A stretch of 64,000 nt of DNA from QHWT01 sp963755695 (GCA_963755695.1 CAVWLB010000008.1:1054001-1118000), one strand, 5' to 3'. Shown: positions 1 through 10,590, counted from the stretch's first letter. Numbers and translations are program-made. The notes: generated by a model from the sequence alone, not told the origin.

Positions 1-1
1 G

Positions 2-1294
2 GATACCACGATTAATGTACCCAAGCCGCTCAACACGGTGCCTGGCGTCATCGGCTTGTCGCAGACTGCGGCGAGCCAGGCGATTATTAATGCCGGCTTG
101 AGGGTGGGCGCGGTTACGAGCGCTCCGAGCACGACCATCCATATCGGGTTGGTTGCCGCCTCGAATCCGCTCGCGGGTCGGACGCTTCCGCCGCTGGCGC
201 CGGTAGACCTCGTGCTCTCGACCGGCACGACGGTTCCGGTCCTCGCCGGGCTGCCGTTGGGTGACGTCGGCACCGCGGGCACGGCACTCAATCGGCTCCT
301 CGAGGCTGGCCTGGTGGCCGGGACGATCACGCAGCAACCCAGCACCACGGTGGCGGCGGGCCTCGTCATCAGCTCAACCCCGGCTGCGGGGCAGGTGGTG
401 GATGTCGGCACGTCCGTGACGCTGGTTGTCTCGAGCGGTCGGCCGCCGGTGACGGTCAACAACGTCGTCGGACTGACCCAGGCGGCGGCAACCACGTCGC
501 TGACTGGTCAGGGGCTGACGGTGTCGGTGACGTTCGCGGCGAGCACGGTCACCGCAGGCAACGTGATCAGCCAGACGCCGACGGGTGGCAGTTCTGCGCC
601 GGCCGGGAGCAACGTCGCGCTCGTCATCTCGCAGGGCACGGCGCCGACGATCGCGTCGTTCGTGACGAAGAACAACACGTCGCCGAACACGACGATCTCG
701 AGCCCGGGATTCGCGGTGGCGGCCAACACGCTGCTGGTCGCGTTCATCTCGACTGACGGGCCGTCGACGGGCACCAACATCGTGATCAACGGCGTGAACA
801 ACAACAACAGCGCGCCGGCGCTGACCTGGACCCGGGCGCAGCGCGTCAACACGCAGCGCGGCACGTCGGAGATCTGGTGGGCGTTCTCGCCGACGGCTCG
901 TACGTCGATGACGGTCACCGGCGTTCTGAGCCTGTCGGAGGTGGCGCAGATGACGGTGGTCGGCTTCACCGGCGCGCAGAACACGCTCGCCGGCGCGGGG
1001 ACGGCCATCGCCAACAAGGCCACCGGCGGTGCGGGTCAGCCGTCGTTGTCGGTCACGACGACGAAGCCCAACTCGTACATCTTCGGCGTCGGCAACGACT
1101 GGGATAACCGGAAGACGCTGACTGCGGTGGCCGGCTCCACGATCGTGGCGCAGTCGCCGACCGGGATCACCGACACGTTCTGGACGGTGCGGTCGACCAA
1201 CCCGGTGGTGAGCACCGGGGCGGCCACCATCGCCGTGACCGGTGTCGGCACGGATCGGTTCAACTTCGCGGCGATCGAAATCCGCCAGAAGTAA
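2..1294 (+). CDS. C-terminal part of a secreted PASTA-domain protein, probably a haem peroxidase (partial)
   Basis: The reading frame is open from the left edge, so the gene starts outside the window. The visible 430 residues hold three PASTA-like repeats (about nt 38-630, each with a VxGL/VVGL start and an xSxTP or SxPxxG turn) and then a domain of about 210 residues rich in Thr, Asn and Gly that I do not recognise. The same PASTA-plus-tail block ends the haem peroxidase gene at 2538-8003, with almost every residue of the tail conserved, so the missing front is probably a peroxidase too; that is inference. PASTA domains elsewhere bind cell-wall muropeptides, which suggests anchoring at the cell surface. 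A strong hairpin follows the stop. Confidence 0.8.
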   Translation, partial: DTTINVPKPLNTVPGVIGLSQTAASQAIINAGLRVGAVTSAPSTTIHIGLVAASNPLAGRTLPPLAPVDLVLSTGTTVPVLAGLPLGDVGTAGTALNRLLEAGLVAGTITQQPSTTVAAGLVISSTPAAGQVVDVGTSVTLVVSSGRPPVTVNNVVGLTQAAATTSLTGQGLTVSVTFAASTVTAGNVISQTPTGGSSAPAGSNVALVISQGTAPTIASFVTKNNTSPNTTISSPGFAVAANTLLVAFISTDGPSTGTNIVINGVNNNNSAPALTWTRAQRVNTQRGTSEIWWAFSPTARTSMTVTGVLSLSEVAQMTVVGFTGAQNTLAGAGTAIANKATGGAGQPSLSVTTTKPNSYIFGVGNDWDNRKTLTAVAGSTIVAQSPTGITDTFWTVRSTNPVVSTGAATIAVTGVGTDRFNFAAIEIRQK

Positions 1295-1305
1295 CCCAGG
1301 GGACG

Positions 1306-1333
1306 GGCAGGCTGCAGAACATCGCAGCCTGCC
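1306..1333 (+). terminator. Hairpin after the first PASTA gene
   Basis: A perfect 10-bp stem (GGCAGGCTGC, 8-nt loop, GCAGCCTGCC) lies 11 nt after the stop codon. There is no T-run, so it may stabilise the 3' end or act with the repeat array that follows rather than being a classical Rho-independent terminator. Confidence 0.5.
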
Positions 1334-1344
1334 AGTCAAGGTTC

Positions 1345-1475
1345 CAGGCTCCAGGCTCCAGGCTTCGGGCTTCGGGCTTCGGGCTTCAGGCGTCGGGCTT
1401 CAGGCGTCGGGCTTCAGCAGGGCGTCCTGACCCTGGAGCCCGGAGCCTGGAGCCTGAAGCCTGGAGCCTGAAGCC
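1345..1475. repeat. 7-nt word repeat array with inverted arms (GGCTTCR family)
   Basis: About ten successive 7-nt units of the form CAGGCTC / CGGGCTT run up to about 1421. After a short GC-rich spacer come six units of the complementary form CCTGGAG / CCTGAAG, so the transcript could fold into a long imperfect hairpin. The same 7-nt word recurs at 18790-18831 and 38007-38070. Confidence 0.8.
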
Positions 1476-1553
1476 GTATTGTTCCCCCCCACCAACGGGC
1501 CATTTCCATTCCCCGCGCCCTCATCTAGTCTGGCGAGCGGATCCCCGCTTTAC

Positions 1554-2153
1554 ATGCAGTTTGGCAAAAGCCCAGTGTCAACGACCCACGAACGGTCATT
1601 CGCCGGCCTCGTAGTGGCCCATCTCACAGTGACGCTCGTCGTGTGCGGCGGCCTGGTCCTGATGCTCCCGACGCCGGTGGCTGCCAATGACGCGCCCACG
1701 ATTACGTCGGTCGTGGCCGTGCTCGACTGCATCGCGTCTGCCGATCCGGCGCGGGAACAACAGCTCTCGAACAACGATTCCAGTCTCAGCGCGCCGGATT
1801 CCTCCGATGACGACGATGACGATGATGCGCCGACCGGTCCAGATGCCGCGGTCACCATTGATCAGTGTCGAACGCCAGCTCGTGGTGACGTGCTTCATGT
1901 GGTCCACACCAAGGTCGACGGATGGATCTCGCGGACCGTCGAAGGGCACTCGCTGCGCGGCCCGCCGCAAGACGACGAAGACACGTCATCCGATGATGAC
2001 TTCGACGGTGACGACAACAATCCAACTGCAGAATTCTCCGTTCCGCTGCCCCCGCCTACGGCTGGCGAGAGTTGCCCTCTCACAGTCATCACTGTCGTAG
2101 GCCATTCTTCGGTCCGTTCCAGCGGTAGTTCCCTTCGGGCGCCTCCCCTCTAG
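1554..2153 (+). CDS. Secreted Asp-rich protein of unknown function
   Basis: About 199 residues. A signal-like hydrophobic segment (about residues 20-48, ending VAANDAP) is followed by a mature part with several acidic runs: seven Asp in a row near residue 85, and DDEDTSSDDDFDGDD near residue 140. Four Cys in the mature part could form disulphides. I recognise no family. The frame stays open further upstream, to 1479, but the ATG at 1554 gives a better signal peptide; no clear Shine-Dalgarno precedes it. It lies between two Ca-binding peroxidase genes, and acidic clusters of this sort can bind divalent metals, so a metal-related role is possible but unproven. It could also be a chance frame, since both flanks are low-complexity. 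Confidence 0.45.
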   Translation: MQFGKSPVSTTHERSFAGLVVAHLTVTLVVCGGLVLMLPTPVAANDAPTITSVVAVLDCIASADPAREQQLSNNDSSLSAPDSSDDDDDDDAPTGPDAAVTIDQCRTPARGDVLHVVHTKVDGWISRTVEGHSLRGPPQDDEDTSSDDDFDGDDNNPTAEFSVPLPPPTAGESCPLTVITVVGHSSVRSSGSSLRAPPL

Positions 2154-2537
2154 GCCTCTCTACACCCTCGGTCGTTCTGCGACTTCGTCAGGCCTGCCGT
2201 GCCGACACGCGATTGACGTGCCGTGCGACGGCGAGCCCGGCGGCAATGCGCAGCTGACGCCTTGCGTGCGAGCCGGACTGGTGACGCCAGAGCGCGATTG
2301 AGTTTCGCGCCGAGGCGCATCGGTCACGCCGCCAGCCGGCGATCTGCACGAAGGCAGGAGCTGTCCACGAATCGGTGTCTCGAGAGCCGAGTCGCTGGAG
2401 CTGTGTTCTCACTCGAGTCTCGACGAGTTCGTTCGCAATCTCTCGGCAGCGAAAGGAAGGAGTCCGATGACGACCCTTGGTCGGAGTAGTCCGGCGTGTG
2501 TCCATGCGGCAACGCGGAGTCTTGCGTGGAGGAAATC
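2154..2537. other. Non-coding stretch upstream of the haem peroxidase
   Basis: No frame here has a convincing start, signal or family resemblance. It presumably holds the promoter of the peroxidase gene, but I see no clear -35/-10 pair. The only firm signal is a GGAGG Shine-Dalgarno at 2528-2532, five bases before the peroxidase ATG. Confidence 0.5.
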
Positions 2538-5500
2538 ATGAGAGTGAAGCAGCCGTTTACATGTCGTCGCTCTCGCTCGGCGAAACGCTGGGCGGTGTTG
2601 ATGATGATCGCGATGATCGTGTCGCCGATCGGACGTCCCATATTCCAACCGACCGTGCACGCGCAGCAGCAGGTGGCCCCTGTCAACCAGGGATTCAACA
2701 TCACCGATGGCGACCTGCGCTTCATCTACGAGCAGATCCTGGTGGCCCAGGATCATGCCGCCGGCGGCACGCTCCTCGGACCGGGACCCAATCAGGTCTC
2801 CGATCCGCAGTTGCCGCGCGGTCTCAGGACCGTCGACGGTTCGTTCAACAACCTCGTCCCGGTGCCGGATCAGCATCTGTTCGGCGCCGCGGACCTCGTA
2901 TTCCCGCGCCTGACGACCCCGTCGTTCCGCGCGGCGGAGCAGGGCACCTCGTACACCCAGACGAGTGGCGATGTCATCGACTCGCAGCCGCGCATGGTCA
3001 GCAACCTGGTGCTCGATCAAACCGCAACGAACCCGGCAGCGGTCGCGGCCAATGCCAACCCGTGCGGCTCTGGCGGGTTCGTGTGCTCGAATCCCACGCC
3101 GCCCGATCCGGTTTCAGGCGCGCTCTTCATTCCGAACATCACGCCCGACTTCGGCCTTTCGGCGCCGTTCAACCTGATGTTCGTGTTCTTCGGCCAGTTC
3201 TTCGACCATGGGCTGGACCTCGTGACCAAGGGCGGCAACGGCACCGTCGTGATGCCGTTGGCCGCCGACGACCCGCTCGTGACGTCCGGCCGCGCCGCCG
3301 CCGGAAGCACCATGACCATGGCGCGGGGGACCGTTTCTTCCGGTCGACCGGCGACCCTCACGGGTCTCAGAACACGACCACGCCGTGGGTCGATCAGAAC
3401 CAGACCTACACGTCGCATCCGTCTCACCAGGTGTTCCTGCGTGAATACAGGATGCTGGCGGGAAAACCCGCTCAGACCGGCTTGGTGCTCGACAACCTCG
3501 ATCATTGCGCGCCGCGGCCGACCGGTATCCCCGGCGACATGATCTGCAACATCGGCAACTGGCACGACGTCAAGCAGCAGGCCCGGACGATGCTGGGCAT
3601 CCAGTCTGGTGGACGCCGACATTTTCGACGTGCCTAAGCTGGTCACGGATCCGTACGGCCACTTCAAGCCTGGCGCGCACGGCTTCCCGCAAATGATGCT
3701 GACGGGCGGTACGTCTCCTGGAGGGTGACCCCACGGCGAACGGCGGCCTGGGCGTGCTCGTTCCCGCCAACGTGGTCCACACCGGCCATGCATTCCTGAA
3801 CGACGTCGCGCACAATGCGGTGCCGTCACCTCCGGGCACAGCCAATCCCCTTCAGCCTGACGCGGACAACGTCATCACCGACTTCCGCACCGGGACGCAG
3901 CCGGTCGGCACGTATGACAACGAGCTGCTCGACGCGCACATGGTGACCGGCGACGGCCGTGGCAACGAGAACATCGCGTTGACGATGGTGCACCAGATCT
4001 TCCATGCCGAGCACAATCGGCTCAGATACGACATCGACCGGCTGGTCAGCGGAAGTTTGTCCGGCACCGTCCTGGCGACATTCCCGGATGGCTCGGCATG
4101 CCGTTCGACCAGTGTTCTGACCCTGGACGAGTGCAAAGCGTGGCACGCCGTGCATGCCGGATCCGGTTGGGACTACGGTGAACGGCTGTTCCAGGCGGCG
4201 CGGTTCGCAACCGAGATGCAGTATCAGCATCTCGTGTTCGAGGAGTTCGCGCGCACGATTCAGCCGCTGATCAACCCATTCCTCGGCGGCCTGACGTCGA
4301 TCAACGGAGCGATCTCGGCCGAGTTCGCGCACACCGTCTACCGTCTCGGCCACTCGATGCTGCCCGAGGTGGTGACCCGGATCAACGCCGACGGGACCAG
4401 GAACGACATCCGGCTGTTCGATGCGTTCCTCGCGCCGCAGAAGTACAACGAGAGCGCAACCGGCGTAAACAACCTGACGGCGGACAAGGCGGCCGGCAGC
4501 ATCGTGCGCGGCTTGTCGCGCGAGGTCGGCAACGAGCTCGACGAGTTCGTCACCGAGTCGGTGCGCAACCAGTTGCTGGGCCTGCCGCTCGATCTGCCGG
4601 CGATCAACATCGCGCGCGGCCGGGAGCAGGGCATTCCGCCGTTGAACGTCGTTCGCCGGCAGTTCTTCACGGCGACCCACGACACCGCGGTGAAGCCGTA
4701 TGCCAACTGGTTCGAGTTCGGCCAGAACCTGAAGCACCACGAGTCGCTGGCCAACTTCATCGCGGCCTACGGAACCCACCCCTCGATCACCAGCGCGACC
4801 ACGATCGCGGCGAAGCGATCAGCAGCCCAGGCGCTCGTGCTCGCGAACGATCCGTTCATGTTCGCTTACCCGCGGCGACCAGCGGCCTCGACGACGTCGA
4901 CTTCTGGCCGGGCGGCATGGCCGAGAAGCAGGCGGTGTTCGGCGGCCTGCTCGGATCGACGTTCAACTTCGTGTTCGAGAAGCAGCTCGAGCACCTGCAG
5001 GACGGCGACCGCTTCTACTACCTGCAGCGGACCGACGGGTTGAACTTCCGGTTCCAGCTCGAAGGCAACTCCTTCGCCGAGTTGATCCGTCGCAACACGG
5101 ACCTCTCCGGCGGCATGGACGTCATCTTCCAGACGGCCGACTTCATCTTCAACGCGGCCGACTTGACCGGCACTGCGCCGGTCGATCTCGGAAACGGCAT
5201 CCAGCTGATCACCCAGCCCGACGGCACGAAACTGTTCTTCGATCCGCTGCACACCGGCAAGAACATCGAGTTCGATGGCGGTCCCGGCAACGATCGCTTC
5301 AAGGCGGACATCGGCGACGACACGTTGTACGGCAACGATGGCAACGATTGGCTGGACGGCTTCGAGGGCAACGACAGGCTGAACGGCGGAAACGGCGACG
5401 ACACACTGTTTGGCGGCAACGGTGACGACACGCTGAAGGGCGGCGGGGGCAATGACGCGTTGAGTTCAGGACCGGGCTTCGGCGGCGACCTCGAGATTGG

Positions 5501-8003
5501 CGGCGAAGGCAACGACTTCATGCTCGGCGGCGACGACGGCGTCGAGTATTTCGGTGGTCCTGGCAACGACGTCATAGTCGACGGCGCGATGCGCGCTGAA
5601 GGCATCTTCGGCGGCGACGGCGATGACTGGATCTACGACGGCGAAGGGCACGACGGCGGCATCTTCGGGGACGGCGGTAACGTCTTCGACCTGCTCGCCG
5701 GTTTGAGCGCGGTCGGCGGCGACGACGTCGAGGGCGGCGGTCCCGGGCAGGACAACCACTTCGGCGAGGGTGGCGACGACATCTACCTGATGTCGGAAGG
5801 CACCAACAAGTTCATGGGCGATTACGGGTTCGACTGGATCACCCTGCGCGGATGGCCGGCGCCGGAGTTCATCGAGCTGGGCCTACTCGCGCTGCCAAAC
5901 GTACCGGTCAACTTCAACGATCTCCGCAACAAGTACCGGTTCGTGGACGGAGCGTCGGGTTGGGACCTCAACGATCACATCGCCGGCTCGGACGAGCAGC
6001 TGTGCGACCCTCCGGGAGAGATTGCGGAGTGCCTGGTGGTCGGCATGGAACTGACGGCCGGAACTCCGCCGGTGTCTGTGCCGGCGATCGGCGTTCCTGG
6101 GCAGGTCAATTTCGTCGGCGGCTCGGGCGCGGCCAAGATCGCCGGCCTCACCGAGCTGATGGGACCGAACGGCTTCAACAAGGACCTGAATGCCCCGGCC
6201 ATCCCGCTCGTCAAGGGCGTCGGGTTCATGGGCGGCGACATCCTGCTCGGCGGCAAGGGCAGCGACCTGCTCGAAGGCAAGCTGGGCGACGACCTGATCG
6301 ACGGCGATGTCTGGCTGAACGTGCAGCTGCGCGCCGTGCTGGACGACGGGACCATCAAGCTGGTCGACGATCCTCGTGATCTCGTGGACAACGTGTTCGC
6401 CGATCCCGAGAATCCAGACCCCCTCGTTCCTCATCTGAACCCGGGCAACATCTCGATCGTGAGGAGCATCGTGACGCCGGATCCGATGGCGCCGCCTGAC
6501 TGCCCGGTGCTGGCGACAGACCCGGTCGCGGCCGCGGCCCAAAACTGCGATACGGCGGTGTTCGCGAACCCGCTCGCCGAGTACTCGATCGTCCTGAACC
6601 CGAACGGAACCTTGACGGTGACCGACAACGGGCCGCCGCTCGCCAACCCGAATCTCGGTACGGGGATCGACACCCTGCGGAACATCGAGCGGCTGCAGTT
6701 CGCGGATACCACGATTACGGTGCCGAAGCCGCTCAACACGGTTCCTGGGGTTGTCGGCTTGACGCAGGCGGCCGCAACGTCGGCGATCCTCGCTGCCGGC
6801 CTGACCGTTGGCCAGGTGACCAGCGCTCCGAGCACGACCATCCATATCGGGTTGGTTGCCGCCTCGAACCCGCTCGCGGGTCGGACGCTTCCGGCGGGCT
6901 CACCGGTAGCCCTGGTGCTCTCGACCGGCACCACGGTTCCGGTCCTCGCCGGGCTGCCGTTGGGTGACGTCGGCACCGCGGGCACGGCACTCAATCGGCT
7001 CCTCGAGGCTGGCCTGGTGGCCGGGACGATCACGCAGCAACCCAGCACCACGGTGGCGGCGGGCCTCGTCATCAGCTCAACGCCGGCTGCGGGGACAGTG
7101 GTCGATGTCGGAACGACAGTAAACCTCGTCGTCTCGAGCGGACCTCCGCCGGTGAACGTGCCGAACGTCGTCAATCTCACGCAGGCAGCAGCGACGACCT
7201 CGCTCACGACCGCCGGCCTGAGCGTCGGGACGGTCACGTTCCAGGCGAGCACGACGGTTGCCGCGGGCAGCGTCATCAGCTCGTCACCGTCCAGTGGCAC
7301 CTCGGTGCCGAGAGGGAGCTCGGTGAACCTGGTCTGCTCGCAGGGCACCGCGCCGACGATCGCCACGTTCGTGACGAAGAACAACACGTCGCCGAACTCG
7401 ACGATCACGAGCCCGGGATTCGCGGTGGCCGCCAACACGCTGCTGGTGGCGTTCATCTCGACCGACGGGCCGTCGACGGGCACCAACGTCGTGATCAACG
7501 GCGTGAACAACAACAACAGCGCACCAGCGCTGACCTGGACCCGGGCGCAGCGCGTCAACACGCAGCGCGGCACCTCGGAGATCTGGTGGGCGTTCTCGCC
7601 GACGGCGCGGACCTCGATGCAGGTCGTCGGGGTGCTGAGCCTGTCGGAGGCGGCGCAGATGACGGTGGTCGGCTTCACCGGCGCGCAGAACTCGCTCACC
7701 GGCGCGGCGACGGCCATCGCCAACAAGGCCACCGGCGTGAACGGCAATCCGTCGCTGACGCTCACGACGACCAAACCCAACTCGTACGTGCTTGGCGTCG
7801 GCAACGATTGGGATAACCGGAAGACGCTGACCGCGGCGGCCGGCTCCACGATCGTCGCGCAGTCGCCGACCGGGATCACCGACACCTTCTGGACGGTGCG
7901 GTCGACCAACCCGGTGGCGGGCACCGGACCGACCACCATCGGCGTGACCGGTGTCGGCACGGATCGGTACAACTTCGCGTCGATCGAGATCAGGGCGAAG
8001 TAA
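2538..8003 (+). CDS. Secreted animal-type haem peroxidase with RTX repeats and three PASTA domains (frameshifted)
   Basis: Read through its frameshifts this encodes about 1820 residues. Order: signal peptide (to VHAQ, about residue 43); animal haem peroxidase domain with distal-His motif FGQFFDHGLD (nt about 3190), proximal-His motif YRLGHSML (nt about 4340) and the RGREQGIP motif typical of the family (nt about 4615); RTX calcium nonapeptides GGxGxDxL (nt about 5275-5700); three PASTA repeats (nt about 6730-7350); the same Thr/Asn-rich tail as the gene at the left edge. The start is ATG 2538 with GGAGG five bases upstream. The frame changes near 3335, 3607, 3716 and 4872 with protein similarity unbroken, which points to base-call errors rather than decay. 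Bacterial enzymes of this class with RTX repeats include the Mn(II)-oxidising MopA group. A Sec signal together with RTX repeats is unusual, since RTX proteins normally leave by type I secretion. Confidence 0.88.
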
Positions 8004-8018
8004 AGACGTTAGTCCAGA

Positions 8019-8098
8019 CCGGTCCCGATCTTCGGATCGGGGCCGGTGACCCCATCGTTCGAGTCCGCCGGGGCCGTCGAGTCCCGGCGGACTTTTTG
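8019..8098 (+). terminator. Double hairpin terminator after the haem peroxidase
   Basis: The first stem-loop (about 8019-8048) has a UUCG tetraloop between CCCGATC and GATCGGG. The second (8062-8092) pairs AGTCCGCCGGG with CCCGGCGGACT and runs into TTTTT, a textbook Rho-independent terminator on the + strand. Confidence 0.88.
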
Positions 8099-8130
8099 CT
8101 AACTGGAGGTCCAAACCCAGAGGTGACGCT

Positions 8131-8841
8131 ATGAAAGTTGTGAGCCTTCGAACAGCTCTCGCCGGTGTGTGTGTCGCAGCCGTCTGCCTTGCTATCGGCC
8201 CCCGGCCGGATGCCGCCCAGTCGCAGCCGGCACACAGAGGGACCCTGCCGGAGGGCTATCCGCAGCCGGCATCCAAGCCCACGACGTCGCCGGTTTTGGC
8301 GCATTTTGCCGCCAAGGCGCCGTTCGACGGGGATTCGGGCACCCCGAGCCGGATAGACATCATGATCGAGCGCTGGTCGACGGATAAGGAACTGGAGGAC
8401 ATGCACGGAGCGCTGGCGAAAAATGGCGTGAATAGCCTGCTTCCGACGCTCCAGGGGATGATCCGCCGGACGGGCGTCGTGCTGATTCCTGGTGTCCAAG
8501 GAGCGGGCGCGCGCTCGCGTCTCCGTCGTCCGTTCAACGTGTACTTCGCCCGGCAGATCGAAACACCGAAGGGCCGACAGGTAGTTCTCGGGGCCGATCA
8601 TTACCTGGCCTTCGGCCAGCGCACGGCGGAATGGCCCTCTGATTTCGAGTTTTCTCTCGTCGATATCCGCCTCGGGCCGGATGGCAGCGGCGTCGGCAAG
8701 GTCGCGCGAGCGGGAAACGTCGTCTACAACCAGGAAGCGAAGACCATCGAGCTCGGGGATTTTGCGAAGCTCCCGGCGCAGCTTACCGAGGTGAAGTCCG
8801 AGCCTGCCGGAGAGGCACGCACCAACGGAGCCAAACAGTAG
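8131..8841 (+). CDS. Exported protein of unknown function
   Basis: 236 residues with a clear Sec signal (charged start, then a hydrophobic run ending near PDAAQS, about residue 30). The mature part has no motif I recognise: it is mixed alpha/beta in composition, rich in basic and acidic pairs, and has no membrane segment after the signal, so it is probably periplasmic. The start is ATG 8131 with AGAGGTGA upstream. It opens the rightward run of small exported proteins and follows the strong terminator of the peroxidase gene, so it probably has its own promoter. Confidence 0.72.
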   Translation: MKVVSLRTALAGVCVAAVCLAIGPRPDAAQSQPAHRGTLPEGYPQPASKPTTSPVLAHFAAKAPFDGDSGTPSRIDIMIERWSTDKELEDMHGALAKNGVNSLLPTLQGMIRRTGVVLIPGVQGAGARSRLRRPFNVYFARQIETPKGRQVVLGADHYLAFGQRTAEWPSDFEFSLVDIRLGPDGSGVGKVARAGNVVYNQEAKTIELGDFAKLPAQLTEVKSEPAGEARTNGAKQ

Positions 8842-8951
8842 ACAAAAGTCTGCGTGAGGCCCGACAACGTGACGTCAGGGCCAGAGGCGCGGCTGGTCAG
8901 AAGTTAATAGCAGGGTTGCCCCGGGGCAGGGTATCATGGCGCGGTTAGCCT

Positions 8952-9485
8952 ATGTTCGGCCGCGCCGCCCTAGTTCTGCTGTTTGCCGCCAACGTCGCCG
9001 CGCCTGTCCGTCAGACGCTGCAGGTCGTGCCGCTGATTCGAGACGGCGAGGTCCTCATCTCGTTCAAGCTCGATGAGGCGATGACCGACGACATCAGGGC
9101 GGCGATTCACAGCGGGCTCACGATCAAGCTGGTCTACACGGTTGATCTTCGCCGTACTGCCGCCATCTGGTTCGACCGCACGATCGCATCCGCGGTGGTG
9201 GCCGCAACCGTCCGCTACGACACCTTGACCCGGCGCTATCACCTGTCCCGGACACTCGATGGGCACATCGACTGGGCCGAGATCATGTCGAGCGAAGAGG
9301 CGGCCTGGAACGCGCTCACGAACGACTTCGCGCGCCTGTCGTTGTTCCGCGGACTTGCGCTCGAGCCCAACGCAGAATATTACGTGCGCGTGCGCGCGCA
9401 CTCCACTCCTCGCAACAGTACATTCATCTGGGCCTGGCCGGGAGACGATGCGGTAGGCTTGGCGAAGTTCACATTCATCCGATAG
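8952..9485 (+). CDS. DUF4390-type exported protein
   Basis: 177 residues. A hydrophobic N-terminus is followed by a beta-rich domain with the ordered elements of DUF4390: a Leu/Val start strand, a central VYTVDLRRTAAIWFDR segment, a DTLTRRYHLSR strand and a WNALT element. The family's role is unknown, but it occurs in many Gram-negative bacteria as a periplasmic protein. The stop is two bases before the next ATG, suggesting one transcript with the serine-hydrolase-like gene. A TATCAT hexamer 14 bases before the ATG may be its -10. Confidence 0.72.
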   Translation: MFGRAALVLLFAANVAAPVRQTLQVVPLIRDGEVLISFKLDEAMTDDIRAAIHSGLTIKLVYTVDLRRTAAIWFDRTIASAVVAATVRYDTLTRRYHLSRTLDGHIDWAEIMSSEEAAWNALTNDFARLSLFRGLALEPNAEYYVRVRAHSTPRNSTFIWAWPGDDAVGLAKFTFIR

Positions 9486-9487
9486 CC

Positions 9488-10573
9488 ATGCAGTCGGTGC
9501 GCATTCGCGTCGCGGTGTGTCTCGCACTCCTGATGACCTCGACATCTCTGATGTATGGTCGCCAGGGTCCGTTGCTGCCGCCCGACCGGGTGTTTTCGGT
9601 CCTCGAAGCGTACCTGGAATCGATGCGTCAGCAGGCCGGGATTCCCGGGATGTCCGCGGTCGTCCTGCGCGACGAGCAGATCGTCTGGGAGCATGGTTTC
9701 GGCTTCCAGAATGTCGAGGGGCGGATCCGCGCGACGCCCGACACGCCGTATCTGATTGGAGACATCACCACCACGTTTTCCGCAGTGCTGCTCCTGCAGT
9801 GCGTGGAGCAGCGTCGCCTCGATCTCGACGAACCCTTCAGGCGATATGGTCTGCTGCAGCCGGAGCCCGAGGCGACCCTTCGATCGGTCCTGAGTCATGC
9901 GGCACCCGACGGGGCGAACGACTTCGCCTACAACCTTCAACGCTTCGATCAGCTCACGGCCGTCATGGAATGGTGCGCGCCGCAGCCATTCCGGAAGAGC
10001 GTCGCGCATCGGATCCTGGACAGGCTCGCGATGATCGACTCGGTCCCGGGTCTCGATCTGAAGGATCCGCAACTCGCGCTGCCGGAAGGTCTGTTCGAAC
10101 CGCAGGAACTCGATCGCTATCGTCAGGTCCTCGCCCGGATGGCGGCGTCGTACAAGATCGGCAACCGACGTCGGCTGGAACGAACCGAGTTCCCGGCGAT
10201 GTCGCTGACGGCCTCGAACGGTCTCGTCTCTACGGTGCGGGACCTTGCCCGGTTCGATACCGCGCTCGATTCCGGCCTGCTGCTCCTGCCGGAAACGCTC
10301 GATCTGGCCTGGAGACCCGCGATAGGAAGGTCGGGCAGCGTGCTTCCCACGGGACTTGGATGGTTCGTGCAGTCGTACAACGGAGAACGGGTTGTCTGGC
10401 AATTCGGCTATATTCCCAACGGCTACTCATCGCTGTTCCTGAAGCTTCCGGATCGGCATGTGACCTTCATCCTGCTTGCGAACAGCGACGGGCTGAGCGC
10501 GCCCTTCCACCTCGAGACCGGCGACGTCTCGAAATCCCTGTTTGCCACGCTGTTCCTGCGGCTCATAAAATAG
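9488..10573 (+). CDS. Serine beta-lactamase-like protein lacking the catalytic motifs
   Basis: 361 residues with a signal peptide and the overall pattern of class C beta-lactamase/esterase-like proteins (IPGMSAVVL, WEHGFGFQNVEG, LRSVLSH, NGLVSTVRDLARF). The key residues are missing. At the usual SxxK site there is D92-I-T-T95; at the YxN site the sequence reads FAYNLQRF; at the HTG/KTG site it reads QFGYIPNG. It is therefore probably a non-catalytic binding protein, unless it uses unconventional residues. It sits two bases after the DUF4390 gene and 17 bases before a beta-barrel gene, so envelope function is likely. Confidence 0.78.
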   Translation: MQSVRIRVAVCLALLMTSTSLMYGRQGPLLPPDRVFSVLEAYLESMRQQAGIPGMSAVVLRDEQIVWEHGFGFQNVEGRIRATPDTPYLIGDITTTFSAVLLLQCVEQRRLDLDEPFRRYGLLQPEPEATLRSVLSHAAPDGANDFAYNLQRFDQLTAVMEWCAPQPFRKSVAHRILDRLAMIDSVPGLDLKDPQLALPEGLFEPQELDRYRQVLARMAASYKIGNRRRLERTEFPAMSLTASNGLVSTVRDLARFDTALDSGLLLLPETLDLAWRPAIGRSGSVLPTGLGWFVQSYNGERVVWQFGYIPNGYSSLFLKLPDRHVTFILLANSDGLSAPFHLETGDVSKSLFATLFLRLIK

Positions 10574-10590
10574 GTTCCACCCTGGAAGTC

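Noticed and set aside
1345..1475. CRISPR-like array
   Set aside because: Units are 7 nt in direct contact, with no unique spacers and no cas genes in the window.
6431..7972. 513-residue leftward open frame opposite the peroxidase tail
   Set aside because: It mirrors the Val/Thr-rich PASTA codons on the other strand; no start signal, and the + strand frame is clearly coding.
8058..8070. GTTCGAGTCC resembling a tRNA T-loop
   Set aside because: It belongs to the arm of the terminator hairpin; no acceptor stem, D-arm or anticodon arm can be drawn around it.
9517..10590. Long rightward open frame overlapping the serine-hydrolase-like gene
   Set aside because: Arg- and Ala-rich shadow translation caused by high GC; the true gene in the other frame has a signal peptide and family pattern.
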